Assembly (NCBI GenBank): GCA_028714875.1 | Contig: JAQTLN010000012.1 | Location: 1 to 64,000 of the forward strand | Direction of reading: 5' to 3' | DNA length: 64,000 nt | Source of the DNA: Gallionellaceae bacterium | GTDB taxonomy: Bacteria; Pseudomonadota; Gammaproteobacteria; Burkholderiales; Thiobacillaceae | Part shown: positions 1 through 7,591 of the stretch, in pieces | How positions within the stretch are numbered: position 1 is the stretch's first letter | Layout: each line of letters opens with the position of its first letter | The notes under the pieces: generated by a model | What the model was told of the DNA's origin: nothing | Database searches by the model: none | What the model saw: only the letters and a program-made list of their open reading frames with translations | Position numbers and translations under genes: made by a program

Positions 1-153
1 AGCCGCGGGCGTCTTAACCCGCGTGGCGTCAGGCGAAAGATGAGCAATTACGCTATTCGACGGCGCGGTATGCCGCTTCATCAGAAGCATGAGCCGGTAC
101 CGGTATTGCGTATCTGAACAGTATTGCGCCTAAAACGCTCGCCTGCTTCCCAT

Positions 154-606
154 TCACACTCGCCAGCGCGCCGCCGCATGGTCATCGCTTTCGCGCGCAT
201 CGACCCAGCGCTCCCCTTCCGGGGTAGCTTCCTTTTTCCAGAATGGCGCCTGGGTCTTCAGAAAATCCATGATGAATTCACAGGCGGCGAAGGCGTCGCC
301 GCGATGGCCAGAGGCGACGGCCACCAGGACGATGGGCTCGGTGGGGCGCAGGGTGCCGACACGGTGGATGACGGTGGCGTCGAGCACTTCCCAGCGGCGC
401 CCGGCATCGGCCACGATTTCCGCGAGGGCTTTCTCGGTCATGCCGGGATAGTGTTCCAGGCTCAGCGTCGACACGCCCTGCCCTTCATTGATGTCGCGCA
501 CCAGGCCGAGGAAGCTGGCGACGGCGCCGACTTTCGGATTGGCCTGGTAGAGGGCGGCGACTTCGGCGTTAAGGTCAAAGGCTTCACTCTGGACGGCGAT
601 TTTCAT
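154..606 (-). CDS. moaE: Molybdopterin synthase catalytic subunit MoaE
   Basis: This 150-residue protein is the large subunit of molybdopterin synthase, which puts two sulfurs into cyclic pyranopterin monophosphate using MoaD thiocarboxylate. The sequence shows the family pattern: GAVASFLGLVRD near residues 27-38, HRVGTLRPTEP around residues 81-91, and the lysine-containing KTQAPFWKKE segment that forms the active site. Its length matches the usual size of about 150. It is the last gene of mobB-moeA-moaD-moaE; its ATG directly abuts the moaD stop codon, so the two are almost certainly translated together. Nothing looks damaged. Confidence 0.95.
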   Translation of the reverse strand: MKIAVQSEAFDLNAEVAALYQANPKVGAVASFLGLVRDINEGQGVSTLSLEHYPGMTEKALAEIVADAGRRWEVLDATVIHRVGTLRPTEPIVLVAVASGHRGDAFAACEFIMDFLKTQAPFWKKEATPEGERWVDARESDDHAAARWRV

Positions 607-864
607 TCAGCCCCCCGTTACCGGCGGAAAGATCGCGACTTCATCGTTCTCATGCAGCAGCGCATCCTGTTCGATCAGATCCTGATTGATGGCGGCCCGG
701 TAAGCGCGTCCCGCCGCCAGTTCCTCGGCCCAGACGCCGCCGCGTTGCCGCAGCCAGTCGAGCAGATCGGCCAGGGTGGCCACACTTTCCGGCAGTTCCG
801 GCGTTTCCTGTCCAGTGGCGAAAACCTCGCGCAGACGGGCGAAATAGAGCAACCGGACTTTCAT
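607..864 (-). CDS. moaD: Molybdopterin synthase sulfur carrier MoaD
   Basis: This is an 85-residue ubiquitin-fold sulfur carrier. It begins MKVRLLYFARLRE and ends in VTGG; the C-terminal Gly-Gly is the tail that is adenylated and converted to a thiocarboxylate. It is the small subunit partner of the MoaE encoded immediately downstream. The ATG overlaps the moeA stop in an ATGA arrangement, which indicates translational coupling. Length and terminal motif are normal for the family. Confidence 0.95.
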   Translation of the reverse strand: MKVRLLYFARLREVFATGQETPELPESVATLADLLDWLRQRGGVWAEELAAGRAYRAAINQDLIEQDALLHENDEVAIFPPVTGG

Positions 865-2060
865 TTCAGCAACTCCGACAAGGGAATGAAGCGCACCGAC
901 TCGCCATTCTCGACGCTGGCTCCGGCCTCAATGTCGACCAGGCCATCGGCCCAGGCCAGCGAGGTGAGCACCCCGGAACTCTGGTTGGGATAGAGCATGG
1001 CCCAGCCATCCTGCAAGCGGGCGCGCAGGAATTCGCGGCGTTTTCCAGGCTTTGGCCAGTCGAACCCGGCCGGCATGGTGAAACTGGCGGCGGGTTGGGA
1101 TTCGGCACCCATGCGGCGCAGCAGGAAGGGGCGCACGAACAGGCAGAACACCACGAACGCGGAGACCGGGTTGCCGGGCAGACCAAGGAAGTCGGCGTTG
1201 CCGACGCGGCCATAAACCAGGGGTTTGCCTGGTTTCATCGCCACTTTCCACATCTCGATGCGGCCGAGTCGTTCCACGGCGGCCTTGATGTGATCCTCCT
1301 CGCCCACCGAGACGCCGCCGCTGGTGATGACCACATCGGCGGCCAGCGCCGCTCGTTCCAGAGTGGCGATGGTGGCATCCAAACGATCCGGCACCTGGCC
1401 CAGGTCGACGACTTCGATGCCCATCTGGCTGAGCAAAGCGACCAGGGTGGCGCGGTTCGAGTTGTAAATGCGGCCGTGGGCCAGCGGCTGACCAGGCAGA
1501 ACGATTTCATCGCCAGTGAAGAACACGGCGGCCTTCAGACGACGCATCACGCCAAGTTCGACCGCGCCGACCGAGGCGGCCACACCGAGTTGCGCCGGGC
1601 CAAGGCGGGCGCCGGCTTCCAGCACGGTTTGCCCGGCGCGGATGTCCTCGCCGGCGCGACGGATGTGGCTGCCCACCCTGGGGGCGGTGACGAGGCGCAC
1701 TTTGCCGTCATTGACCTCGCAGTCTTCCTGCATCACCACACAATCGGCACCGGAAGGCACCGGCGCCCCGGTGAATATCCGCGCCGCCGTGCCGGGCGCC
1801 AATTCGCCACCCAGGCTCCCGGCGGGAATGCGCTGCGAGATCGGCAACCAACTCTCGGCGCTCCAGTCAGCCAGGCGCAGGGCATAGCCATCCATTGCCG
1901 CGTTATCGAGCGGCGGCACAGTCACTTCGGAGACCAGCGGGGTGGCCAGGACGCGGCCTAAAGCCGCTTCGGTGGGGCAGGTTTCTTGATCGGTAATCGG
2001 CAGGGCGGCGGCGAGCAGGTTCGCCAAAGCCGCGTCGACAGAAAGTGCGGATTCACTCAT
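861..2060 (-). CDS. moeA: Molybdopterin molybdenumtransferase MoeA
   Basis: This 399-residue protein is MoeA, which inserts molybdate into adenylylated molybdopterin in the last common step of Moco synthesis. Visible family motifs are PPLDNAAMDGYA near residues 49-60, the SGGVSVGEEDH segment in the MoCF-like domain around residues 247-257, and LPGNPVSAFV around residues 294-303. Its start overlaps the mobB stop codon (ATGA) and its stop overlaps the moaD start. The gene order suggests one compact operon for the late steps. Length is typical. Confidence 0.95.
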   Translation of the reverse strand: MSESALSVDAALANLLAAALPITDQETCPTEAALGRVLATPLVSEVTVPPLDNAAMDGYALRLADWSAESWLPISQRIPAGSLGGELAPGTAARIFTGAPVPSGADCVVMQEDCEVNDGKVRLVTAPRVGSHIRRAGEDIRAGQTVLEAGARLGPAQLGVAASVGAVELGVMRRLKAAVFFTGDEIVLPGQPLAHGRIYNSNRATLVALLSQMGIEVVDLGQVPDRLDATIATLERAALAADVVITSGGVSVGEEDHIKAAVERLGRIEMWKVAMKPGKPLVYGRVGNADFLGLPGNPVSAFVVFCLFVRPFLLRRMGAESQPAASFTMPAGFDWPKPGKRREFLRARLQDGWAMLYPNQSSGVLTSLAWADGLVDIEAGASVENGESVRFIPLSELLK

Positions 2061-2545
2061 TGTGCGTACTCAAGAATGAAGGCCAGGATGGCCTCGATGT
2101 CATCAATGGGAAGATATTTGATCTGACTGGGCGGCGTCTGATCCGCCGCCACAGCGATGAAGTTTGCATCATCCGGATGCAGCCAGGGCCGTTCATTGGC
2201 GCCGCGCCAGATTTCCAGTTTGGGTATGTCGGCGTGCTTGTAGCCTTCCACCAGCACCAGGTCGCAGGGTGACAAGCGTTGCAAATGTTCGTCCAGCCCT
2301 GGTTCCCGCGCACCGCGCAATTCGTTCACCAGCATCCAGCGATGCGGCGAAGTCAGCAACACTTCCTGGGCGCCCGCCGCGCGATGCCGCCAGGAATCCT
2401 TGCCCGGCACATCCACCTCGAAATCGTGATGGCTCTGCTTGATCACCGAGATGCGAAGACCGGCCGCCCGTAGCCGAGGCAGAAGTTTTTCCAGCAGGGT
2501 GGTCTTGCCGCCGCCGCTGTAACCAGCGATGCCGAGCGCTTTCAT
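2057..2545 (-). CDS. mobB: Molybdopterin-guanine dinucleotide biosynthesis adaptor MobB
   Basis: This 162-residue P-loop GTPase-like protein assists formation of the bis-MGD cofactor. The N-terminus MKALGIAGYSGGGKTTLLEKL contains a Walker A motif (GYSGGGKT), and VLVEGYKHADIPKLE is the typical MobB segment. I chose the ATG at 2545 because a GGAG sits about nine bases upstream. The longer frame would start at a TTG at 2560, inside that ribosome site. It is the first gene of the minus-strand Moco operon and is divergent from moaA, with about 150 bases between them for promoters. Confidence 0.93.
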   Translation of the reverse strand: MKALGIAGYSGGGKTTLLEKLLPRLRAAGLRISVIKQSHHDFEVDVPGKDSWRHRAAGAQEVLLTSPHRWMLVNELRGAREPGLDEHLQRLSPCDLVLVEGYKHADIPKLEIWRGANERPWLHPDDANFIAVAADQTPPSQIKYLPIDDIEAILAFILEYAQ

Positions 2546-2699
2546 GGGCGGATTCTCCAATCACACGGGGTGGCCGTTTCATGACCAAAGTCAAGGTTGG
2601 CGGCGGTTGGAACCATGATCATGCGGCGCATTGCACCTCCAGGAATTCGCGAGTGCTATATTCTGCCGTACATAACGCTTTTTAGGCACGACCGCTGCC

Positions 2700-3692
2700 A
2701 TGACCACTGCATTGACGTCAAACCCGCTAGTCGATCGCTTCGGACGCACCATCGAATACCTGCGGCTTTCCGTGACGGATCGCTGCGACCTGCGCTGTGC
2801 CTACTGCATCCCGGAAGGCTTCAAGGACTTCGAGGAACCGGAACACTGGCTCACCTTCGACGAGCTGGAACGCCTGCTCGGGCTGTTCGCCAGCCTGGGC
2901 ATGAAGCGCGTGCGCCTGACCGGCGGCGAGCCGCTGCTGCGCCGCAATGTGGTGGATCTGTGCGGACGCATTGCCGCGCTGCCCGGCATTGAGGATCTGT
3001 CTTTATCCAGCAATGCCACGCAACTGGCCAAGATGGCTGGCGACCTCAAACAGGCCGGCGTCAGCCGCCTGAATATCAGCCTCGATTCCCTGCGCCCGGA
3101 AGTGGTGGAGAAGATCAACGGCCGCCCGGTGCTGGGCCAGGTGCTGAATGGCCTGGAGACCGCGCGCGCGGTGGGTTTCGCGCCGATCAAGGTCAACATG
3201 GTGGTGATGCGGGAAAACGCCGACGATGTCGACGCCATGGTCGCCTACTGCATGGAACGCGGCTTTGTCCTGCGCCTGATCGAACTCATGCCGATGGGCG
3301 ACACCGCCCGGCGCATGGGCTACGTCGACCTGCAACCGGTCATCGCCCGCCTGCGCCAGCGCTTCGGCCTGGTCGACACACTGATGCGAGGCGGCGGGCC
3401 GGCGCGTTACCTGGGCACCCCCGACGGCCGTTTCACGGTGGGCTTCATCACCCCCATTTCGCAGCACTTCTGTGAAACCTGTAACCGTGTGCGCCTGACC
3501 GTGGATGGCGTCCTGCACCTGTGCCTGGGCCAGGAAGAACGGATGGACTTCCGCGTCCTGATGCGCGCCGGCGCTTCGGACGCCGACCTGGTCGATGCCA
3601 TCCATCGCGCCATCGACATGAAGCCGGAACGCCATGAATTTCGCGAGCAACCACAAAAACTGGTTCGTTTCATGAGCATGACCGGCGGTTGA
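2700..3692 (+). CDS. moaA: GTP 3',8-cyclase MoaA (radical SAM)
   Basis: This 330-residue radical SAM enzyme starts the Moco pathway by converting GTP to 3',8-cyclo-GTP. The N-terminal cluster site is CDLRCAYC (residues 30-37). The second cluster ligands lie in FCETCNRVRLTVDGVLHLCLG near residues 257-277. The protein ends in TGG, the conserved Gly-Gly tail needed for activity in the family. It is divergent from mobB-moeA-moaD-moaE. The partner genes moaC and mogA are not in this window. A small membrane ORF follows at 3766. Confidence 0.96.
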   Translation: MTTALTSNPLVDRFGRTIEYLRLSVTDRCDLRCAYCIPEGFKDFEEPEHWLTFDELERLLGLFASLGMKRVRLTGGEPLLRRNVVDLCGRIAALPGIEDLSLSSNATQLAKMAGDLKQAGVSRLNISLDSLRPEVVEKINGRPVLGQVLNGLETARAVGFAPIKVNMVVMRENADDVDAMVAYCMERGFVLRLIELMPMGDTARRMGYVDLQPVIARLRQRFGLVDTLMRGGGPARYLGTPDGRFTVGFITPISQHFCETCNRVRLTVDGVLHLCLGQEERMDFRVLMRAGASDADLVDAIHRAIDMKPERHEFREQPQKLVRFMSMTGG

Positions 3693-3765
3693 ACACGGCC
3701 ATGGCGTTGAGAGCCCCTTCTTCAAGCAGTAGAATCGCGCAAATTTTTGTAATCGGAGTGACACG

Positions 3766-3870
3766 ATGAACATCTTCAGCAAATACAACCTGCCTTTCAC
3801 CTTGGTCATTGCCATGATTGCCTGGGCCTGGCTCAGCCTGTTCTCGGTGATCCTCGGTTCGTTGTTCTGA
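3766..3870 (+). CDS. Small single-pass membrane protein (34 residues)
   Basis: A short ORF starts MNIFSKYNLPFTLV and ends SVILGSLF. The GGAGTG sequence at about 3755-3760 is a good ribosome site a few bases before the ATG. After about eight polar residues nearly everything is hydrophobic, so one membrane helix is predicted. It sits between moaA and a strong terminator at 3883. I do not recognise the family and cannot give a function. Support is the good RBS, the coherent helix and the terminator placed right after the stop; no homology could be tested. Confidence 0.6.
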   Translation: MNIFSKYNLPFTLVIAMIAWAWLSLFSVILGSLF

Positions 3871-3882
3871 TCTATCCGAAGC

Positions 3883-3921
3883 GCAATGTAAAAGCCCCGC
3901 GTCGCGGGGCTTTTACATTGC
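3883..3921. terminator. Bidirectional intrinsic terminator between moaA region and rpoH
   Basis: This is a perfect inverted repeat with 19-base arms around a single central base. Its inner stem is GCCCCGCG/CGCGGGGC, and A and T tracts flank it on both sides. It lies between the plus-strand small ORF ending at 3870 and the minus-strand rpoH ending at 3934, so it can stop transcription from both directions. Confidence 0.9.
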
Positions 3922-3933
3922 GGTGAAGCCGGA

Positions 3934-4785
3934 TCAGGCGGTCAGTGCCGTGCGCATTTTCTGCAAAGCCTTGGCCTCGACCTGACGCACACGCTCGGCG
4001 GAAATACCATACACGGCCGCCAGCTCATGCAGGGTGGCGGGATTTTCCTCGTTCAACCAGCGCGATTCGACGATATGCCGGCTGCGCGCATCCAGGCTCT
4101 CCAGCGCGCGTGAGAGACCCACCGTGGCCAACTGCTCGCGTTCCTTGTTTTCGATATGTTGCGTCGGCTCGGCATTGGCGGCGGCCAGGTAAGCGATCGG
4201 CGCGTAGCTTTCCTCATCGCTGTCCACACTCGGCTCCAGCGACACATCCTGCCCGTACATCCGGATTTCCATTTCCCGCACGTCGGCGTGGTTGACATTG
4301 AGCACGCGCGCCATTTCCTCGACGGCGCCGCTGGAAAGGCTGCCGTCGCTTTTCTTCATGCTGCGCAGATTGAAGAACAGTTTGCGCTGCGCCTTGGTGG
4401 TCGCCACCTTGAGCAGGCGCCAGTTCTTCAGGATGTACTCGTGGATTTCCGCCTTGATCCAGTGCACGGCGAACGACACCAGGCGCACGCCGCGTTCCGG
4501 GTCATAACGTTTCACCGCCTTCATCAGGCCGACATTGCCTTCCTGGATCAAGTCGGCGTGGGGTAAGCCATAACCCAGATAGCCACGCGCGATAGCCACC
4601 ACCAGACGAAGATGCGACAACACCAGCTGGCGCGCCGCCTCGACATCTTCCTTTTCACGGAAACGCACGGCCAGATCATGTTCCTGCTCGGCGGTCAGCA
4701 GCGGGAAACGGTTCACCGCCTGGATGTAGCTCTCCAGACTGCCTAGCGTGGACGGGACGGGAAAATCAAGCGTGGTAGCGGACAT
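3934..4785 (-). CDS. rpoH: RNA polymerase heat-shock sigma factor RpoH (sigma-32)
   Basis: This 283-residue sigma-70-type factor directs heat-shock transcription. Region 1.2/2 shows LESYIQAVNRFPLLTAEQE, then DLIQEGNVGLMKAVKRYDP and FAVHWIKAEIHEYILKNWR. The stretch TTKAQRKLFFNLR matches the RpoH box (QRKLFFNLR) used for core polymerase binding and sets it apart from other sigma factors. Region 4 ends with YGISAERVRQVEAKALQKM, a DNA-binding helix. A perfect CIRCE operator lies 34 bases upstream of the ATG, so HrcA repression is likely. Gene order ftsY-ftsE-ftsX-rpoH is conserved in many proteobacteria. Confidence 0.96.
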   Translation of the reverse strand: MSATTLDFPVPSTLGSLESYIQAVNRFPLLTAEQEHDLAVRFREKEDVEAARQLVLSHLRLVVAIARGYLGYGLPHADLIQEGNVGLMKAVKRYDPERGVRLVSFAVHWIKAEIHEYILKNWRLLKVATTKAQRKLFFNLRSMKKSDGSLSSGAVEEMARVLNVNHADVREMEIRMYGQDVSLEPSVDSDEESYAPIAYLAAANAEPTQHIENKEREQLATVGLSRALESLDARSRHIVESRWLNEENPATLHELAAVYGISAERVRQVEAKALQKMRTALTA

Positions 4786-4818
4786 CTGCTTACTCCTGTA
4801 GCTCAGTTCAAACGAATA

Positions 4819-4845
4819 TTAGCACTCGCTTACGTGGAGTGCTAA
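4819..4845. promoter_or_regulatory. CIRCE element (HrcA operator) upstream of rpoH
   Basis: The sequence is TTAGCACTC, nine bases, then GAGTGCTAA. Both nine-base arms match the CIRCE consensus without mismatch. It lies between ftsX and rpoH, in the leader or promoter of rpoH on the minus strand. CIRCE is the known binding site of the HrcA repressor. This implies that the sigma factor gene is itself under HrcA control. Confidence 0.93.
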
Positions 4846-4880
4846 GCGTTGGAGCGAGTTCCCGAGTTTTTTTATCAACT

Positions 4881-5777
4881 TTAATCATGCTCCCGCAGCG
4901 CTCGACCCACCGCGAAGTAAGCCCCCAGCCAGCCCAGGGCGGTCGAGAACAGGAGCAGAAGGCCGGTTTCCTGGAGCGAGAGGCCGGCCAAGTGGAATTG
5001 CGAACCATAGGCGGCGGCCACCTGGGCGACGCTGTTTTCCAGCAGCAGGCCAGCCACGATCACCAGCAGCCAGCCGGCAAGACCACCGACCAGACCCTGG
5101 ATACCGCCGAAATAGAGGAAAGGACGGCGAATGAAGCGGTCGGTGGCGCCAATCAGGCGGGCGACTTCGATTTCGTCTTTCCGCGCATAGATTTGCAGGC
5201 GAATCGTGTTGGCGGTGATGGCGGCGAGCGCCGCGCCGAGCACGAGGATCAGCATACCGACCAGATCGCGCCCCAGTTGCATCAGGGCGGCAAGGCGCTT
5301 GATCCAGTCGCTGTCCACCAGCACCCGCTCGATGTCCGGGTTGGCCTTGACTTCAGCGGCCAGGGCTTCCAGGGCAACCGGAGTGGTTTCCCTGGGGGTG
5401 AGTACCAGGGTATGCGGCAGCGGATTTTCCGGCAGGCCGACAGCGACATCGGCGAGGCCGGCCGCCTCCAGGCGTTTGATGCCGTCGGCTTTGCTGACGA
5501 ACAACACTTCGGCGACATCGGCCCGCTTTTTCAGGCTGGCGGCCAGGGCGCGGGCACGTGCTTCGTCCACTTCCTTGAAGAAGGCGGTGACTTCCGCCTG
5601 CGGTTTGACGCCGCCGGCCGCGCGCTCCAGGTTGCTGAGCAGCGCGTAGAGACCGGCGGGCAGGCTGACCGCCACCCCGATCACCAGGAGGGTGAACAGC
5701 GTGGCGACCGGCGCGCCGCGGAATTGCTCGGCGGCGATCTTGAGACTGTGCAGGTGGTGAGCGAGCCAGGCCTTCAT
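4881..5777 (-). CDS. ftsX: Cell division protein FtsX
   Basis: This is a 298-residue polytopic inner-membrane protein and the membrane partner of the FtsE ATPase. Together they regulate septal peptidoglycan hydrolases. One hydrophobic segment near residues 25-47 is followed by a periplasmic domain. Three more membrane segments occupy the C-terminal half (near GRDLVGMLILVLGAALAAI, IQGLVGGLAGWLLVIV and LLLLFSTALGWLGAYFAVG). Its ATG overlaps the ftsE stop codon by one base, so the pair is translationally coupled. Length is close to the family norm. Confidence 0.94.
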   Translation of the reverse strand: MKAWLAHHLHSLKIAAEQFRGAPVATLFTLLVIGVAVSLPAGLYALLSNLERAAGGVKPQAEVTAFFKEVDEARARALAASLKKRADVAEVLFVSKADGIKRLEAAGLADVAVGLPENPLPHTLVLTPRETTPVALEALAAEVKANPDIERVLVDSDWIKRLAALMQLGRDLVGMLILVLGAALAAITANTIRLQIYARKDEIEVARLIGATDRFIRRPFLYFGGIQGLVGGLAGWLLVIVAGLLLENSVAQVAAAYGSQFHLAGLSLQETGLLLLFSTALGWLGAYFAVGRALREHD

Positions 5778-6445
5778 CAGGAAACCTGCTTGCCGTAGGC
5801 CAGGGTGACCTTGCGGCCGCCATAGCGGTTGATCAGATCCTGGTCGTGAGTGGAGATGATGAGCGTGACGCCGACTTCGTTGAACGCGCGAAACATGTCC
5901 ATGATGTCACGGGCATAGGCGTCATCCAGGTTGGCTGTCGGTTCGTCGGCCAGCACCAGGGCGGGACGGCTGACGATGGCGCGGGCAATGCACAGTCGCT
6001 GCTGCTCGCCGCCGGAGAGCGTGATGGGGCGGGCGCGCTCCTTGTTGAGCAGGCCCACCTTGTCAAGAGCGGCGCGCACTCGCTTGGCGGCGTCGTTGCC
6101 GATCACGCCCTGGATGTGCAGGGGCATCAGCACGTTGTCGAACACGCTGCGGTCGTACAACAACTTGTGGTCCTGGAAGATCAGGCCGATGTTGCGGCGG
6201 AAGAAGGGCAGCGCCGGGCGTTTCATGCGGCCGACGTTCTGGCCATTGACGATGATGTGGCCGCTGGTGGGGCGCTCGATGGCGGCGATGAGCTTGAGCA
6301 AAGTACTTTTTCCGGCGCCGGAATGGCCGGTGAGGAATACCATCTCGCCCGGTTCGATGCCCAGCGAGATGTTGGACAGCGCTTCGTGGCCACCAGGGTA
6401 ACGCTTGGTGACTTCGGAGATTTCGATCAGCGGCTGCGCGGACAT
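5777..6445 (-). CDS. ftsE: Cell division ATP-binding protein FtsE
   Basis: This 222-residue ABC-type ATPase pairs with FtsX. Walker A is GHSGAGKST (residues 39-47), the signature is LSGGEQQR around residues 142-149, and Walker B is LVLADEPTANLD around residues 161-172, followed by the H-loop histidine in ISTHD. Length is the standard for FtsE. It lies between ftsY, five bases upstream, and ftsX, one-base overlap. No anomalies are seen. Confidence 0.95.
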   Translation of the reverse strand: MSAQPLIEISEVTKRYPGGHEALSNISLGIEPGEMVFLTGHSGAGKSTLLKLIAAIERPTSGHIIVNGQNVGRMKRPALPFFRRNIGLIFQDHKLLYDRSVFDNVLMPLHIQGVIGNDAAKRVRAALDKVGLLNKERARPITLSGGEQQRLCIARAIVSRPALVLADEPTANLDDAYARDIMDMFRAFNEVGVTLIISTHDQDLINRYGGRKVTLAYGKQVS

Positions 6446-6450
6446 GGGGG

Positions 6451-7509
6451 TTACGCGAACAGCGCGTCCACGAATTCAACGACACGGAACGGTTGCAGGT
6501 CTTCCAAGCCCTCGCCGATACCGATGTAGCGCACCGGCACCGGTTGCCGTTTCGCCAGCGCCGCGATGACGCCGCCCTTGGCGGTACCGTCCAGCTTGGT
6601 CATGACCAGGCCGGTCAAGCCCAGCGCCTCGTCGAAGGACTTCACCTGGGTCAGCGCGTTCTGGCCGATGTTGGCGTCCAGCACCAGCAGCACTTCGTGC
6701 GGCGCGCTGGGATCGACTTTCTGGATCACGCGCTTGACCTTGCGAATCTCTTCCATCAGATGCAACTGAGTGGGCAGTCGCCCGGCGGTATCCGCCAGGA
6801 CCACGTCGATGCCGCGCGCGCGGGCGGACTGGATGGCATCGAAAATCACCGAGGCGGAGTCGCCGGCCTGCGAGGAAATCACTTCCACTTTGTTGCGCCT
6901 GCCCCACTCGGCCAGTTGCTCGCGCGCGGCGGCGCGGAAGGTATCGCCGGCGGCTAGCAGCACGCTCTTGCCCTCGGCCTGGAAGCGTCGCGCCAGCTTG
7001 CCGATGGTGGTGGTCTTGCCGGCGCCGTTGACCCCGGCCAGCATGATCACAAAGGGCTTGTGGCTGTTGATGTCGAGCGGCCGCTCCAGCGGCGCCATCA
7101 GCTCCACCAACTCGGCCTTGAGCGCGTTGCGGAGCTGGCTGGCATCAGTGAGTCGCTCGCGTTTCACGCGGCCGCGCAGTCGGTCGATCAGATGCTGGGT
7201 GGCCTCCACGCCGACATCGGCGGAGAGCAGCACGGTTTCCAGTTCCTCGAACAGTGACTCATCGATCTTGGCGCCGACGCCGAACAAGCCCGTGACCTGG
7301 CTGGAAAAAACATTGCGCGTGCGTGACAGGCCCGTCTTGAGACGTTGCGCCCAGGACAGCTTGGGCGCGGGAGCCGAAACCGGCTCTGGAGTAGGCACGG
7401 GTTCCACCGCCACCTCGGTAGCCACCTCAGTGATCACTTCGGCTATCGCCTCAGCGGCGTTGCCGGCGACATCGGACTGCGTCTTGCGGGATTTTAAGAA
7501 ACCAAACAC
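6451..7509 (-). CDS. ftsY: Signal recognition particle receptor FtsY
   Basis: This 352-residue GTPase is the bacterial SRP receptor that docks ribosome-nascent-chain complexes at the membrane. An acidic, Val/Glu/Pro-rich N-terminal A domain (residues about 10-50) precedes the NG domain. G-domain motifs include GVNGAGKTTTIGKLA near residues 159-173, DTFRAAAREQL, DTAGRLPT, TKLDGTAKGG and the terminal FxxxEFVDALF. It heads the ftsY-ftsE-ftsX genes. An 82-base gap separates it from the divergent M16 peptidase gene. Confidence 0.96.
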   Translation of the reverse strand: MFGFLKSRKTQSDVAGNAAEAIAEVITEVATEVAVEPVPTPEPVSAPAPKLSWAQRLKTGLSRTRNVFSSQVTGLFGVGAKIDESLFEELETVLLSADVGVEATQHLIDRLRGRVKRERLTDASQLRNALKAELVELMAPLERPLDINSHKPFVIMLAGVNGAGKTTTIGKLARRFQAEGKSVLLAAGDTFRAAAREQLAEWGRRNKVEVISSQAGDSASVIFDAIQSARARGIDVVLADTAGRLPTQLHLMEEIRKVKRVIQKVDPSAPHEVLLVLDANIGQNALTQVKSFDEALGLTGLVMTKLDGTAKGGVIAALAKRQPVPVRYIGIGEGLEDLQPFRVVEFVDALFA

Positions 7510-7591
7510 GGGGAATGAGCGTCAGAGGCTGCGTTATAAGCCCGGAAATTCTATCATGCGCCCCCCTCTGCCCCGCCTTGGTCACCCCTCC

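Noticed and set aside
1-117. Open plus-strand frame from the window edge ending NYAIRRRGMPLHQ...VLRI
   Set aside because: It has 38 codons without a stop but no motif I recognise. It may be the end of a gene outside the window but cannot be supported.
2561-2699. Possible molybdenum cofactor riboswitch between mobB and moaA
   Set aside because: The gap is only about 150 bases and I could not see the conserved stems of that RNA class.
6770-7591. Upstream extension of the first M16 peptidase frame
   Set aside because: It overlaps ftsY in antisense. The secretion signal and the homologous sequence begin at 7592.
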